From Blumeriella jaapii (lineage: Eukaryota; Ascomycota; Leotiomycetes; Helotiales; Drepanopezizaceae): DNA of 64,000 nt. The stretch is from the NCBI GenBank assembly GCA_009599575.1, contig VWND01000005.1, positions 620,001-684,000 on the forward strand, written 5' to 3'. A program made the translations under genes and the position numbers. The notes under the pieces are model-generated. The model made no database searches. It was not told the origin of the DNA and saw only the letters and a list, made by a program, of their open reading frames with translations. This document shows, in pieces, positions 26,267 through 38,371 of the stretch (within the stretch, counting starts at the first letter, position 1; every line of letters begins with the position of its first letter).

Positions 26267-26467
26267 TCTGGCGTGGCTGAAAGGGCGGATGGAACGACTA
26301 GCTTCGAGAAGGAAAGGGAGCTTCGTAGATCTAAGGGAGCAGCTTGAGGAATGATGGCGAAGGATGTTCTGACGCACGAGGCTAGCAGGAGCCTGGGGGA
26401 CGAGATGGTATTCAGAGATGCACGTCAGCGAGTGGTGGCTCGGTCGCAGGCGGAGGACTCTCTGCAT

Positions 26468-27053
26468 CCAGCAGAACAGATTCAAAGAAGCGACTGGTAA
26501 GATAGCGAAGGAGCGTCGGAAGTCGTCTGACGGGGGTTGAGGAGATCGAGGCTGATCAATGTAGGATTCGAGGGGGTGCAAGGCCGAGGCAGGTACAACG
26601 TGCGAGAGCCGGTGAGGTTGATGCGGAGCTGCAACTCTGGCCAGCTGGATGAAGAGATCGGATGCAGAGTCAGGAGATGGCCGGTCAATGAACGGGAATT
26701 GAGTTGAGAGGGAGGGAGGTTGAGGGTGAGGGTGAGGATGCAGATGAGGGTTACGGCTGGACGCAAGAGAGTTCAAAGGTGCACGGTTTCTGACAGATCT
26801 TTATGGCAGACGCGCTAGTCGAGCCGAGTCAAATACAACCTCAAGTTCACCAACTCTGGCCGCAACACCACCCTATTCTCAGGATGTTATTGTATGCCAT
26901 ATCGCAAATGAAAGTGCAGCTTATTTTCCCACCCGAAGACAACCATGTGATGCAGAAAAGCAAAGAAGCAGAGAAGTCTCGTCGCAACACTGCCCAGGTA
27001 TCCCACGGTGTCGTTCACTTGTGGTCTGCGAGATATTAGCTGGTGATATTGTC
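26468..27053. other. NMA111 upstream region
   Basis: The NMA111 frame stays open up to about 26776 but has no ATG beyond 26467, and the encoded residues (HPHPHPQPP) look like leader sequence. I see no separate gene. Confidence 0.5.
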
Positions 27054-27760
27054 TCAGATTGAGGTTGGAGTAATCCACTCACCAGAGTATGGATACTCAG
27101 GATAGTATGAAGAGGATGGAGAGGATGACCCCAAAAGACCCATGCCAGAAGTAGCATCTTCGTCGGCGACGGCTTGCTCAGCATGGTCAGTAACCAGCGA
27201 CATCTCCTGCTCCTCATCGTTGAGTTCAGCCTTGGCACGCTTCTTAGCAGAATGGACCTTGCGCTTCTTGGCTGGTGCAGAAGTCTCCTCTAGTATTGCG
27301 TCAGCCACTAACATATCACAGGGGAGTCAGCGAGAGACTGACGAGTCTCAACATCGCCGTCTGCCTTGTTCTTCAGAGCCGGGCTGCCATCGACGCCTTT
27401 GGATATCAGTTATTGTTAGCTTTCTCGGGCTCAAGGGCGAACTCACCACTCTTGCCACTACCTGGAGTACCGAAAGTAGCGGGGGCACCTTGAGTGAGCA
27501 TGCTAGGGACGACCGGCACACTCTTCATCTTGTTCCAACGCTCGGAGATAGCACGAGGGGTTCGGCCGACGACCACCATCTGATCGAACTTAAGCGAGCC
27601 TCTGCTTGGGTTCAATGCAGCGAGCTGCTGAGCGACTTGCATGGCCATAACGCACTTCGAAGGTCTCAGTTAGTTCTGGGGGTTGTTATTGTTGCGCATG
27701 TAAGAGAGTACTTACGTCCTCCTCGATGGTCCACTCTCGACCCTTCTTTTCATGATTCAT
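27054..27760 (-). CDS. Small SANT/Myb-like protein, 186 aa
   Basis: Four exons (27716-27760, 27447-27654, 27343-27396 and 27054-27307) give 186 residues. The N-terminal 70 residues form a Myb/SANT-like helix bundle: REWTIEED, then LKFDQMVVVGRTPRAISERWNKMK, in which the W residues and the RTPRAISERW third helix are typical of DNA-binding SANT domains. The middle carries a basic NLS-like AKKRKVHSAKKRAK, and the end is acidic and Ser/Tyr-rich. It is probably a nuclear DNA- or chromatin-binding protein of unknown target. The third intron is only 35 nt, and exon 3 (54 nt) could be skipped in frame, so alternative splicing is plausible. The start at 27760 is the first ATG and gives a good first exon donor (GTAAGT). 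Confidence 0.72.
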
Positions 27761-30029
27761 GCTTGCGAGTTGAGGGATGGAGTGCGATCTGTTAAGTTTG
27801 TTAGATCGATGCCGAAAGGCGTGCTTGGGAGTTGCTATGCTCTTGCCACGAAGATGCAGGGCTCTGTGTCTGCAGTGTGCGGAAACGAGAGCTTAACGGA
27901 AGCTGCTCTCAGGCCGATGCACACATCAATGGGAAAGCAAAGCATGCATGTACTGCATGAGTCTATCAGAGATGAGGGTGACCTACTTTGAGTTGTGGGT
28001 TGGGGTTGGGAGGTCGCGATCTGAAGTCGCGAAAAGGTGTTGGTGGAAAGAAGAAGAGGAGCTACGGGTGGAACAGGAGACCTTTTCTACCTCCACCCCT
28101 GCAACTAGCGTCGGCCACCACGCTAGGACTGTTGGTTCGCTACAACCAGGCACCTGTCTATCTCGTATAGTAAAGGGAAGAGTACCTGAAGTCATTTACT
28201 GGAAAGAATACGGCGTGAGCTGCACCTGCACCGAGGTCTGCATCACCTCCACTTGCCCACCATGCGAGAGGCATCTTTCACAGTGTTCGTCCCTTTGCAT
28301 CAACTCCGAAGTGTAGACTGGGTTTCGAATTGACTCTCCTTTGCTATTTATAAGTACTTGGGGATTCGAAGTTCTGGTAAACATGAGATATCTTAGCTGA
28401 ACGCATGTTGTTTACTTTTCCTCGCTTAATTTTCCTCGTGCTTATCCAGCCAACGGGCCACATCTTCTTCTGTGGGGTCTCTCTAGTATGGCTCCGTTTG
28501 CAAGATGGCCTTGATCTTATTATAATGTAGTTTCCAACGTGAAGTAGCATCTAATATGGCGTCGTTTTGAAATGGCATCTTCCCTTATACGGTCCCTTTT
28601 CGTCATGGCCTCGTCCCAGAACTCTCCCCGCTGCCTACCTGATTGCTTTGACCTTCGCCGCGATCTGTCCGAGCTGCGTCAGCAGAAAAACGCCGTCTTC
28701 CATGAGCCTTTATTGCAGATTTATGCTTTGAAGGCGCGGTTGTTTTGGAGACCTCGCTTCAAAGACTCGCTTCGAACATTCGCTTCGAGGAAAGGGTTTC
28801 GCTTTGAGGAAACGGGTAAACCAACAGCAGCGGCAGCGGCCGCACTCCCTAGAAACAAGCGCAACCTTCCAATAATAATAAACACAGAAACCCACTCCCG
28901 CACGAAAGGCTCAATGGCATGGATCTTCTTGTGTGTCTTGAGTTGTTTGGCAGAGTCAACGTGTATATTCAGTACTTGAATTCATTGTTTAGCATGCAGT
29001 GTTTAGTAGAGATGGCTTTCTGTTGCGAGAATCTAGACACTGGTCCTAAGGCTGCTGTAATTAAAGAGCTCTTATCGGAGTACATGGAGGTAGGATAATA
29101 AAAACGCTGGTATTGCCTATCCCTGGGTTGAAAAAGGTGCAGTTAAGCCTGAAAATGCGACGACAATCAGTCCCCTCTGCCCTTTCCACCAGGGTACTTC
29201 CCCGAAACATAAATCCGCAGCAACAACAATAGCAATAGCCACGTCGTTCTTTCTCGTGTGCCACAATGACGGAAAAAATTCGTAACCGTAACCCGACCTG
29301 GGAAAACCAATGCCTATCGTAAGATGCATGTCTTTATCCTAAGAGTCTGGCAAGAAAGGGGTATTGTTCCCAAAGCAAAGCGACGTGCTAGCTGCTACTC
29401 ACCTCCGATACATCACCACCGGCTTATTTACCCAGTCAGCATTGCCGGGCGAAATATTTATCCTTACTCTACGAAGGGTTCCCGTACTGATGTAAATAGG
29501 ATGGACTGCCTGCTCGTTTGCTTCCGTGCCTGGATGCCTGAGTTCTGCCACGAGTCCTATCAATCAAAGCGTGCATTGGAATGGGAGATGCCCCTGTGCT
29601 CTTGAGGATAAGGTTTTGGAGCTTCGGCATTCGATTTTGCATTTGCATCCTCAACAGGGTATCAACAGCTTCTTTTTCTTCTTTCTCCTTTCCTTATGCC
29701 ATTGTTCCTGAGACGACGTGCTGGTAGGCTCTCCCTGGATCAACGAATGTCAGGTACCAATTTCCACAGGAAACAGGCCCTGCAACCAGAACAAGAATGA
29801 ACATTAGCGTGGAAACAAAGAAGCTAGATAATGCCATGCGATTCTTTCATTACAAAATCCTGTCTAGCATCCTCGAGTAAGTTACACAATCTAACATCAG
29901 TATCCCCCGATGCATTATTCTGGTATCTATTTTCAATCCATACGCCCGCAGCCCACGCTTTGAGTGCTACCAACTGTGTCCTTGCTTCCGCTTCGGACAA
30001 GTAGCCACTCTGGTCGGATATCTGAATGC
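27761..30029. other. Intergenic spacer, 2.3 kb
   Basis: No gene is supported. A TATAAATA-like element on the minus strand (about 28345-28353) might belong to a far upstream start site of the SANT-like gene. The open frame at 28572-28979 (+) has no domain and unconvincing composition. Confidence 0.5.
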
Positions 30030-31165
30030 TCAGGTGCCGTTGCTTGTAATCTCAGGGACGAACTTCGACCAGTCCTTGCCGACAATGACGAAAAGCTGGG
30101 CAACAAATACCACGGCGAACAGGATAGAAGCCGCGACTTGCATCGCGAAGACCTTGACATAAGCCTTGACGAGTCTGATGCGAGAAGCCCAGTCAAACGA
30201 CTCCCATGCGTCAAGCATGCCAGCCACACCGCTTCCACCCACAATCTCGGGCATGACCTTGCCGCCGAAGCTGCGGTCGAAAGGAACGATGGTCTCCTCA
30301 GCGTCGTCCAGGAGGGAAGCTTGAACGCGGGTAAGAGTGACGTTGGCCGGAATAACGAGCACGAAGCTCAGGACAAGGCTGAGAGCTGCGATGCCGGTAG
30401 CTTTCAAGCCCATGACTGTCTGTTGATGCGGAGTCATGGTGATCAAGTTGTTAGAGGCGTTGTTGACGATTCCAGCTAGCGTGGCAATGGAAAGAGGGAT
30501 CCACACGGCCAGCTGCTCAGCGAGAGCGAGAACGGCCGTAGGAATCGCAACCTTCTTCCATTCGCTTATGGAAGGGAGACGGTGAAACCAGGTCTCCGGG
30601 CTTGATTGGGAGATCACGATGTGGGTCCATCCGAGAGAGAGCTGGGCGCAGAGAACGGCGGCCGCAACTGTCAAAAGACCTCTGGGCATGAAATGGATGA
30701 TCGGCAGGATGGCCAGAAAGCCAGTGACCCATTGCACCACCAAGGCATTGAAGATAAAGATCCACACACCGCGGAACCGCTCGTGCGAGCCCCCCAGGTG
30801 TCTAAGGGTGCGGCGGAAGCTCGAGGTGATGTGTTGGGGCTTTGAAGAGACTGGCTCTGGGTCTTTGGTGATAGAGTCGGGGTCCTCTGTCGCCAGGGGT
30901 TCAAAGGCAATCTCGTCGGCATGTGATTCTATCATCAGGAGCGCGGGAATGACACGACCGAAGGTGTACTCGATCTACGAAAGTTAGGCGAGTTCCGTAG
31001 CCATGGCAAGATATCACGGCTTACTGTGAACATGGCCGTAATATACAGAATGCCTGTGGTCGCCAACATCAGAACTCCCCAAACAGGGATGTTCTTCTGG
31101 ATCGCTTCGCCATGGGTGGCGTGGGCGTCCAGACCCCGGCGAACGATCGAGCCGGCCACATTCAT
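30030..31165 (-). CDS. Fungal multi-pass membrane protein, 361 aa, function unknown
   Basis: Two exons (31025-31165 and 30030-30974) are joined over a 50-bp intron (GTAAGC, branch CTAAC, CGTAG). Hydrophobic segments are seen near residues 27-46, 117-140, 146-168, 190-216, 236-258 and 322-345, so about six membrane spans. The loop at 61-115 is acidic then basic and probably cytosolic. The segment LDAWESFDWASRIRLVKAYVK before the last span is amphipathic. I recall similar proteins as uncharacterised in many Pezizomycotina; no transporter signature is visible. A TATA element lies about 170 bp upstream. It is divergent from the F-box gene to its right. Confidence 0.75.
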
Positions 31166-32311
31166 TGGTGTGGTGTTGTTGAAAATTCACAGTCGTCTGT
31201 GGCTGGTAATCCGTGTTGCGATGTCTCTTTCCGATAGCCAGTCAGCAACAGGGAAAGGTCGATGATTTGTAGTCGACGTCGGGGTGGCTCGAGAAGTGGT
31301 GAGATGTTCCTGTGAGTTGGAGGGGCACCGTCTTATATAACCATGCGGCTCCGAGCAAGGGGCGCAGGCGGCGTAAGCGAGGTGCTCTACTGTAGAAGTA
31401 CGAGATGCTTGTGTTCCCCTATGCTAAGTATAGCATGGGAAACCTCTCCATACGTTGATTTCCAATCTAAGCACACTGTATCTTCAGATGTTGTTTCCGC
31501 TATTTCGACATTCGCGCCATTAGCTGTGTATGAGGGAAAAAGCCCCGTGTATAACTTGGGCCAATTCTGCACTCTATGCATGTCCTCCTGAATTCAGAGC
31601 CGGAAGTCCCTTGATGATGTGGGTGGCCCGATATCCAGTCCTTGGTGTGTTCATGTTTTTAAGGAGGAGAGCCATAGGCAAAGGAGAGTACCCTTGGTGA
31701 AAATCTCACATCACCGAGCGTATTGCACGGTATCGTTTACAGTATGTCAATAGAGATGCGAGGTAGCGCGGATCGCGCCGATCGGAACGAACGCAGCCAA
31801 GAGAGATGGGAAACTGCAAATGCCCAGCTGCCTCACTCGACATCGATCAAGGTGGAAGAATGCAAATGAGCCAAGTGAAGCCAACGTGGAATTCTATCTT
31901 CTTGTTTACACCTCACAGAGGCTCCGTCAACACCGTCTGTTTGGCCCGGCCCGGCGAATCATAATTCCCTGCCCGGCTCGCCACGCCTTCGGCAACCTCC
32001 AAGTTGTTCCGGCTCCGTGTGCCCCACACTTGCTAGCGCCTCCTTCCCTCCCTGTCAGCCTCTCGTGGGCTGGACGACTCTCGACTCTCCCGTTTCACAG
32101 CTTCTAGTGGTTGTCTTTCTTCGATTCTCTCCATTCTACAAAATACCTACCGACAATGCTGGCACTGCCTGCACACGGGAGAAGAAGAAAGTTTCCCACG
32201 CCCATCAAGCAACCAGACCGCGAGGATGTATGGTGTCGGTCGCTGTACGTTCTCGGCCTAGAACCCATCACGGCAAAGTCAAACAGCTCCAGCTCTAGCT
32301 CCAGCTTCACC
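31166..32311. other. Divergent promoter region, 1.15 kb
   Basis: This is the shared upstream region of the membrane-protein gene (-) and the F-box gene (+). It has a TATA element for the minus-strand gene and CT-rich sequence before the F-box start. No gene is seen. Confidence 0.6.
31333..31340 (-). promoter_or_regulatory. TATA box of the membrane-protein gene
   Basis: TTATATAA, read on the minus strand, lies about 170 bp before the ATG at 31165. Confidence 0.5.
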
Positions 32312-35300
32312 ATGGCTTCGCCGGCAATTCCGACAGCTCCAGCAATCCCTGTAGCTGGCTCCGCAAAGCTACCAAACGAACCAAAGACATTTCAAAGTTT
32401 GTCGACAGAGATCCAGAAAGAGATATTCAGTCATGTACGTCATCTAGATGGCTCTGGGGATACAGCCTCGCGCTCTGTCGACCGTCTCTCAACTCTGGGC
32501 GCACATGAGTTTTAACAGAGAAATAGACTTCCTCCTCAGACCTGATCTCCTTGTCTCTGGTCTCCAGACACTTCAGAGACCTGGCTGCGGAGCAAATCTA
32601 TCGAACCTTCCGCATCCTACTTCCTGATGACGATGGCCACCCGGAAGACAACCTCTTCGACGGCCTGGCCGGGGGCCTGGAAACATTTGTTGCCTCGGAG
32701 TACGATTACGCTCAGTACCTAAAGGAGATTGCACTAGAAACTCAGAGCGGAGGCAGAAAGGGTGAGAGGGCATACAGACGCTACTTGTATGCTGTTAGCT
32801 GTGGCAAATTTATGAACACCCTGCTGCTCTTGACTTTGCGAAAAGCCCAAGCGCTGGAGACTTTTCGGTTCGTGCCCGCCCCCCAGAGAGGGCATTACTG
32901 TACTGACAGGAATAGCTGGGATATCCGTGTGGAACTTAGCAGACCAGTCTTCAAGGCACTGCATCAAATTCAAGTGCTCCAGCACCTCCACCTCCGGATG
33001 CAAGAGGGACCGTCTATCTACCAACCTCTCACAGCCCTGCCCACATCTGTGCTCCCTCCGATGCATGGCGCGCAAGTGCCATTGGGTTCCTCTGTAACAC
33101 CTCTACCACCCATACTTCCAGTACCGGCGGGCAGTCCAAATTCTTTCCACTTTGGCAACAAGATAGCCAAAATATGCCAGAAGCCGCCAATCAAGGCTCA
33201 TACGGCCGTTCGACCGCCCCCGCCAACCCTCTCAGGATTCAAGAATCTTAAGACCCTAACGATTCTTGATATGGACATGCTGCAGTACGTGGATGAGCTG
33301 CGTACTTGTATCAGTAACAGCTCTGCGACCCTGCGAAACCTCACATTGTCGTTTTCAGAGGCCTTGGTGGCAAGGTCGCGGGAGCCACAACCAGATTCTC
33401 AGTCTGACGACGAGACAGATCTAGACGATGATTATGGTCAATCACTTCCTCCACCTGGTCCACCTCCGATCGACCCCGCATCAGCCGCATTCGATTCCAA
33501 GTATGCTTATGGGATCCCAGCATACACAGCCTCGGGATGGAAGAAAATGCAAGAATCTGCTCTTGGCCGAATCCTTGGAGTAGAGACTATCCCCCCAAAG
33601 CCAAAGCCAGTCATTCCGAAGTCAGTGGTCGTCAAGCCCAAGGTAGAAGAAGACCCCAAAAGGCGGTTCATTCGAAATCTCGCTCCTGTCGCAGCAAAAC
33701 TCATGAGCCATGTCAAACCAGGAAGTGACATATCGATCGAAGGTTTGAAAACCCTAGAGATGATCGAGGAGGCAGCCAGACAGTATCTTGCGAGTGGTGA
33801 GAAAGAAAAAGACAAGGACGAGAGTCCTGCTCCGGGCGCCGAGAGCACAACAAACTCAACTCCCGTTTCTTCAAGCGCTAGTGGGGAGGAGGGTGCAAGT
33901 GCATTGATGAGTGGTGCTGTTGTCCCAACCGACCCAGGTCTCTTCGATGCCCCCGAAAAAAAGAAATCTGCAGACGACGAGTCTCAAGCTGCCAACCCAG
34001 AGGATATCAACATTGAGGAGCCGGAGGCGCAAGAATTGCTTGTTGAATTTGATGTACCTTCTACCGAAGTCGTTCCCAACGATGATATGCTAGCAGTGTC
34101 TGCAAGCGACGAGCCCTCGGAGTCCCCTGAAAGCATGAAGGAAACCACCGGAGATTTTACAGGCTCTGAAAACGGAACTCTGGATTCAGCTACGCCACCA
34201 GTTTCTACGGAACTTCAGCAAACTATGGAGCAGATAAAAGGAAGTCAGAACGAAGAGTGTGACGATAGCCACGACACGGGTCTTTCTCCAGAAGGGAACG
34301 CTACTCCCGATCAAATGAAATGTAAGCTCGCAAGTCTTGCGCAAGGTAATGCCACGCCACTGGCCAGGACTCGCAGGACCACGACGGAAACGGCGGAGAG
34401 CCGGCATTCTCAAATGAGCGAATACGTTCGAAAAACTCGTGGTCTTACCCTTGAGTCGCTCTCGATCTACTTGATGCCAGTCAAAGCATCGGTGATTTCT
34501 CGGTGTATTGACCTGAATGTCTTGCAGAGCATTACACTCCTCAATGTTGGGCCTCAAGCTCCCTTTTGGAACATGGTCGCCAAGGAGAACTTAGTCATGC
34601 CGTTGCCACTTCACAAGATCCACACCGACAATGTCACGATCCCACTACTGCTATGCCTGTGCTCGCTGGATAATGTGACAGAACTAATTCTCCGTGAGCT
34701 TGTTACGAAGGATCGTGGAGAAAGTACAGCGGCGAAAACAACCGTAACAGTCGAAAACATTCGAAAGATAGTCCTGAAGAAGCATGCGAGCAATCTCAAA
34801 GTCTTGGTCATCAGAAACGATACGCCAAGCTCCGAATGGGATTTAAACATCCGGACAATTATGCTTTTGTGTCGGCGTGCTAAGAAGCTCCAGGAGTTGG
34901 GATGCACCTTCGCGTCTCCGGCTATGGTAAGCCGTTACCTTTGAGGTTCATAAGTATTCGAGTGACACCAGCTAATCCAACCCAGCACACTCTACTCCAA
35001 TACATGTCCGGCTTATCCTCTCTCCGTGTCTTCCATACCATCCATTTTCGCAACGACGACAACTGTACGTGGGTAATGAAAGAGTTTCGCAAATTCGCGG
35101 TTGACGCCATCGCTCACAACCCGGACATGAAGCTTGAGTATCTCGCTCTTGACACATCCGTCGATCGTCTCGTCCGCCGCAAACCCATGCCCAAACCCAA
35201 AGTCGAAAAGGGCAAAGGGAAGGAGATGAACTGGACGAGTGCCAAGGCACTTGCGGAGCTGGTCATGGGCAGCAATACCGGAACTTGGGGCGATGCGAGT

Positions 35301-35456
35301 AAATACGATTTCCCGGACAGCGAGGACGACGAAGAGGACGGAGAGGGGGGTATTGTAAAGACAGGACTTCGCGTCGAGACTGTGGATGGCGTTTCTTTCT
35401 CGGATGTCTATGGAGTCCGGATCTTCGAGCGCGATGTCATTACGGGGAAGCTGTGA
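32312..35456 (+). CDS. Large F-box protein, 997 aa
   Basis: Three exons (32312-32434, 32527-34926 and 34986-35456) give 997 residues. The first junction rebuilds an F-box: FQSLSTEIQKEIFSHT followed by SSSDLISLSLVSRHFRDLA, residues about 27-65. F-box proteins dock on Skp1 and present substrates to the SCF ubiquitin ligase. The acceptor AATAG at 32526 was chosen because it alone keeps the F-box spacing. Downstream leucine-rich helices (FKNLKTLTILDMDML, LRNLTLSFSEALV, LESLSIYLMP and others) suggest a degenerate leucine-rich-repeat fold, interrupted by a disordered acidic Ser/Pro-rich insert of about 300 residues (roughly 290-600). The C terminus has a basic KPMPKPKVEKGKGK stretch and an acidic run. 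No known target can be named. Confidence 0.83.
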
Positions 35457-36765
35457 GTCCCTGCGAGGTGGCAGAATTCAAGGAGGGGAAGGAGGGGAGG
35501 GTGTTGGTAGATGACGGCCGGGAGTAAAGGTCTTTGTCGGTCTGTCTGGGAGTATCGGGATGGATGGGTGGATGATATCACGCTTATGCTTCTGAACAAG
35601 GAACGAACAATGAATGGGATGGGATGGGATGGGACTTCGATACCAATTTGTTTACTTGCTAGCATTAGGCGTACGGCATGAGGAACTCATTCCCATGGTA
35701 TTCCTATCGAAACCTCAATATTCAACCAGCTCGCTTGCGTACCTCACATACGGTATCGTTCGTTTCGTGACTTTAGCTGTGCAATCCTGTGGTCTCATCC
35801 ACCCATCCACGTGGAGGGAGTGTTTGTAGTCCCTGTAGAGTAGTGAGTTGCTTTTTCCGTTTGGCTTGTGTTGGTTGACACGAGTTGCGCCCTCGTGGTG
35901 TGTGGGCGTTGCAACCGGATAGGTACAGTAGGTGCAATTGAATCGGTCGGTATTTAGTGTTCAGGCATGCGAGGGGAGAAAAACACCTCATTAGGAGCAG
36001 AACAAATGAAACTTTTCCTTCGGCATCTGGAACGAACGAAATCATGCCGTCGAAAGGGAAGCTCGCTCCACGGTAGCACGTGATAGACTAACACGTGAGT
36101 CTCCTTTGTCTCTCCTTTGTCTCTCCTTCTTCTCTCCTCCTCCTCATCCCCGAACTTCAACTTCAAAATATCTCAGAATCCTCAGGACTGCAAAAGCCCT
36201 TCGAAGCGCACTCCGAACCTCTTTCGCAATCGCTACCGTACACACATTCACTGCTAGCACAGATAGATATCTCATCCACCGTGATCTCCTCGTCGCGACA
36301 CGATGCCTGCCCTGTCTGCAATCCCGGCCATTACAGTACCTGTTGCCGCAGCGCGCCGCTTACCTTTCTTTGCTTGCAGTAGCGCCCGTAAAGGTACTGA
36401 CTACTGTACATACATACAGCGCTGTACACACATGTACAGCACAGCACAATGTCTGCCAGGACCCTATTCTCGCGTCAGCACCGAAAGCTCGGTGAGGCTG
36501 ATTGTTTGATTGATTGAGCCGATGGGTGTTTGCGTGCGGTACAGTATAGTACAGTATTATCTACACTTTGAGAAGTCTCACCTGTGTTTCCTCGGATATT
36601 GGTCGGTGTACTACTGAATGACTGACTGGCATGGCATGGCATCGGCTGATGCTGATGCTGATGCGCAGCTCTCGGCTTGGTCTATCTATTGGTCTATCTA
36701 TCTACAGTACAGCACAGAACTGTACAGCACAGTACAGTGCGTACAGTCAGTATCTCATCCCCCGA

Positions 36766-36800
36766 GTCAAGTCAAGTCAAGTCAAGTCAAGTCAAGCAAG
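36766..36800. repeat. GTCAA pentanucleotide microsatellite
   Basis: Six or more tandem GTCAA units. Confidence 0.85.
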
Positions 36801-37383
36801 CTACAGCACGTACTGTACGGAGCGACGAACCCCGCCTCTTCTCCTGCGTCAACTGCGCGGTGAAAGCAACTCTACATACTGTACAGTACTGGATGGAATG
36901 GCCATGATGGAGTGTATCATACATCCTGCCTTCTCATCTGTAGCGTGAGAACATCGACAGTGTACAGTACCTACAGTCCAGTACATGTGTTCGGGTTCTC
37001 TTTTCGTGTGCCATGGGATGTTACACCTGTTCCAGCTTCGTATCCAAACCAATGAGAACCTGTGGTTCGGGATCGTCACGTCTTTACGTCGTTACCTCTT
37101 ACTAGCCATCCTGAGTCGTTGGGCCGGGAAGACTTTATTCGTTCGCTCGGCTGTACGGTACTGTACTGTACTGTAGGTACTGCAAGTCAGACGGCGCCGG
37201 CGACTCGTGGATGGTGGACGGCCAGACTGCTTCTCTTTCTCGCGGCGATCCGGGGGGACATGATCATCGCCGCGGTGTATACACGAAGTACATACTGTAT
37301 GTCTGTACAGCACAGTACGGCATAGCACAGTACAGCTTCGCCGCTACTGCTATCGAGCTGACGAAGGTTGGAGAGATCCAAGA

Positions 37384-37475
37384 GATTGGAGAGATTGAAG
37401 ATTGAAGATTGAAGATTGAAGATTGAAGATTGGAGATTGGAGATTGGAGATTGGAGATTATTGGAGATTGGAGAT
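37384..37475. repeat. 7-bp minisatellite GATTGAA / GATTGGA
   Basis: About twelve tandem seven-base units are present. The first half is mostly GATTGAA and the second half GATTGGA, with one break (GATTATTGGA), consistent with two rounds of local expansion. Confidence 0.85.
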
Positions 37476-38371
37476 CCAAGAGATAGCTTCTCATAATCGA
37501 CAATCGCATCGCAGACGACAGGTCCGAGAGTCTGTCGGAGCGCCGGAAAGAAGGCGACTCTGCACAGCATGTACTCAGCTCCCTCCCTCGAGATCGAAGG
37601 AGGCCGGCCCCATTGCGGACTTCATGTCATCATCACATCCCCTCACGCCCCAATGCTTTGCTCTTACCGCCATTCACCTCTATGGACGGCACGTTGCGGT
37701 GGAAAGTATAGATGCTATTGATTGGAGGTATGCCAAGTACCAGCCATCACAAGGTTCCGACTGGCAGCAGCCCCGACTTGTGCCACCACCTCCCACGCTT
37801 TCTCACCGATCGTGTTCTTTCGCACGACGACGACGACGACGACGACACATTGTCACCGTCCTGCGATCGATTTGCCTACCTGGTAGGGAGGTACCAACGC
37901 ATCTACCCCATCTACCCATCTGCCTGGACCGCTCTACCCCCTCCCCCGATATATACGATTGAACCGTGTGCTTCGAGCCCGTTCGGCATGCCGTCAGTGC
38001 TCTTCTGCTGCTAATTACGACTTGCTGTACGTACTGTACGAGACACTGCGGGACGCCTCCACCGTCGAGTCCGTCAAGTCACTTGCGGTCAGGTCACTTG
38101 CTGTGTGACACGGCGCGATACGGACTGACACATCGAGGCCCGAGTCGCGAGTCCTGATGCCCCGGCCCATGCGCCGCCCTCTTCACAACCGACTCTGGAG
38201 ACTCTTGCTCGCATCCAGACGCGATGCGCGACTGAGAGACGACCAACGCCTTCGATAGCAAGGACCCTCCTCGACGACGGTTCCTCACCCCGCTCGTCCC
38301 GCCGTGGACGGGCGTGGCCTCCCTCGGCGGCGCTTCGACCGGGAAACGAACGAACGAGACAAGTCGCCGCC

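Larger units (their letters stand above)
35457..38371. other. Repeat-rich intergenic spacer, 2.9 kb
   Basis: No gene is supported. The stretch is crowded with TACTGTAC/GTACAGTAC motifs (about 36333, 36402, 36538, 36703-36750, 36813, 36878, 36959, 37155, 37291 and 38026) and with simple repeats: GGGAT (35615-35634), GTCAA (36766-36800), a GATTGAA/GATTGGA minisatellite (37384-37475) and GAC (about 37828-37848). Confidence 0.6.

Noticed and set aside
28572..28979. 135-codon plus-strand open frame
   Set aside because: Its composition is mixed, there is an Ala run, no domain is present, and there is no promoter or splice support.
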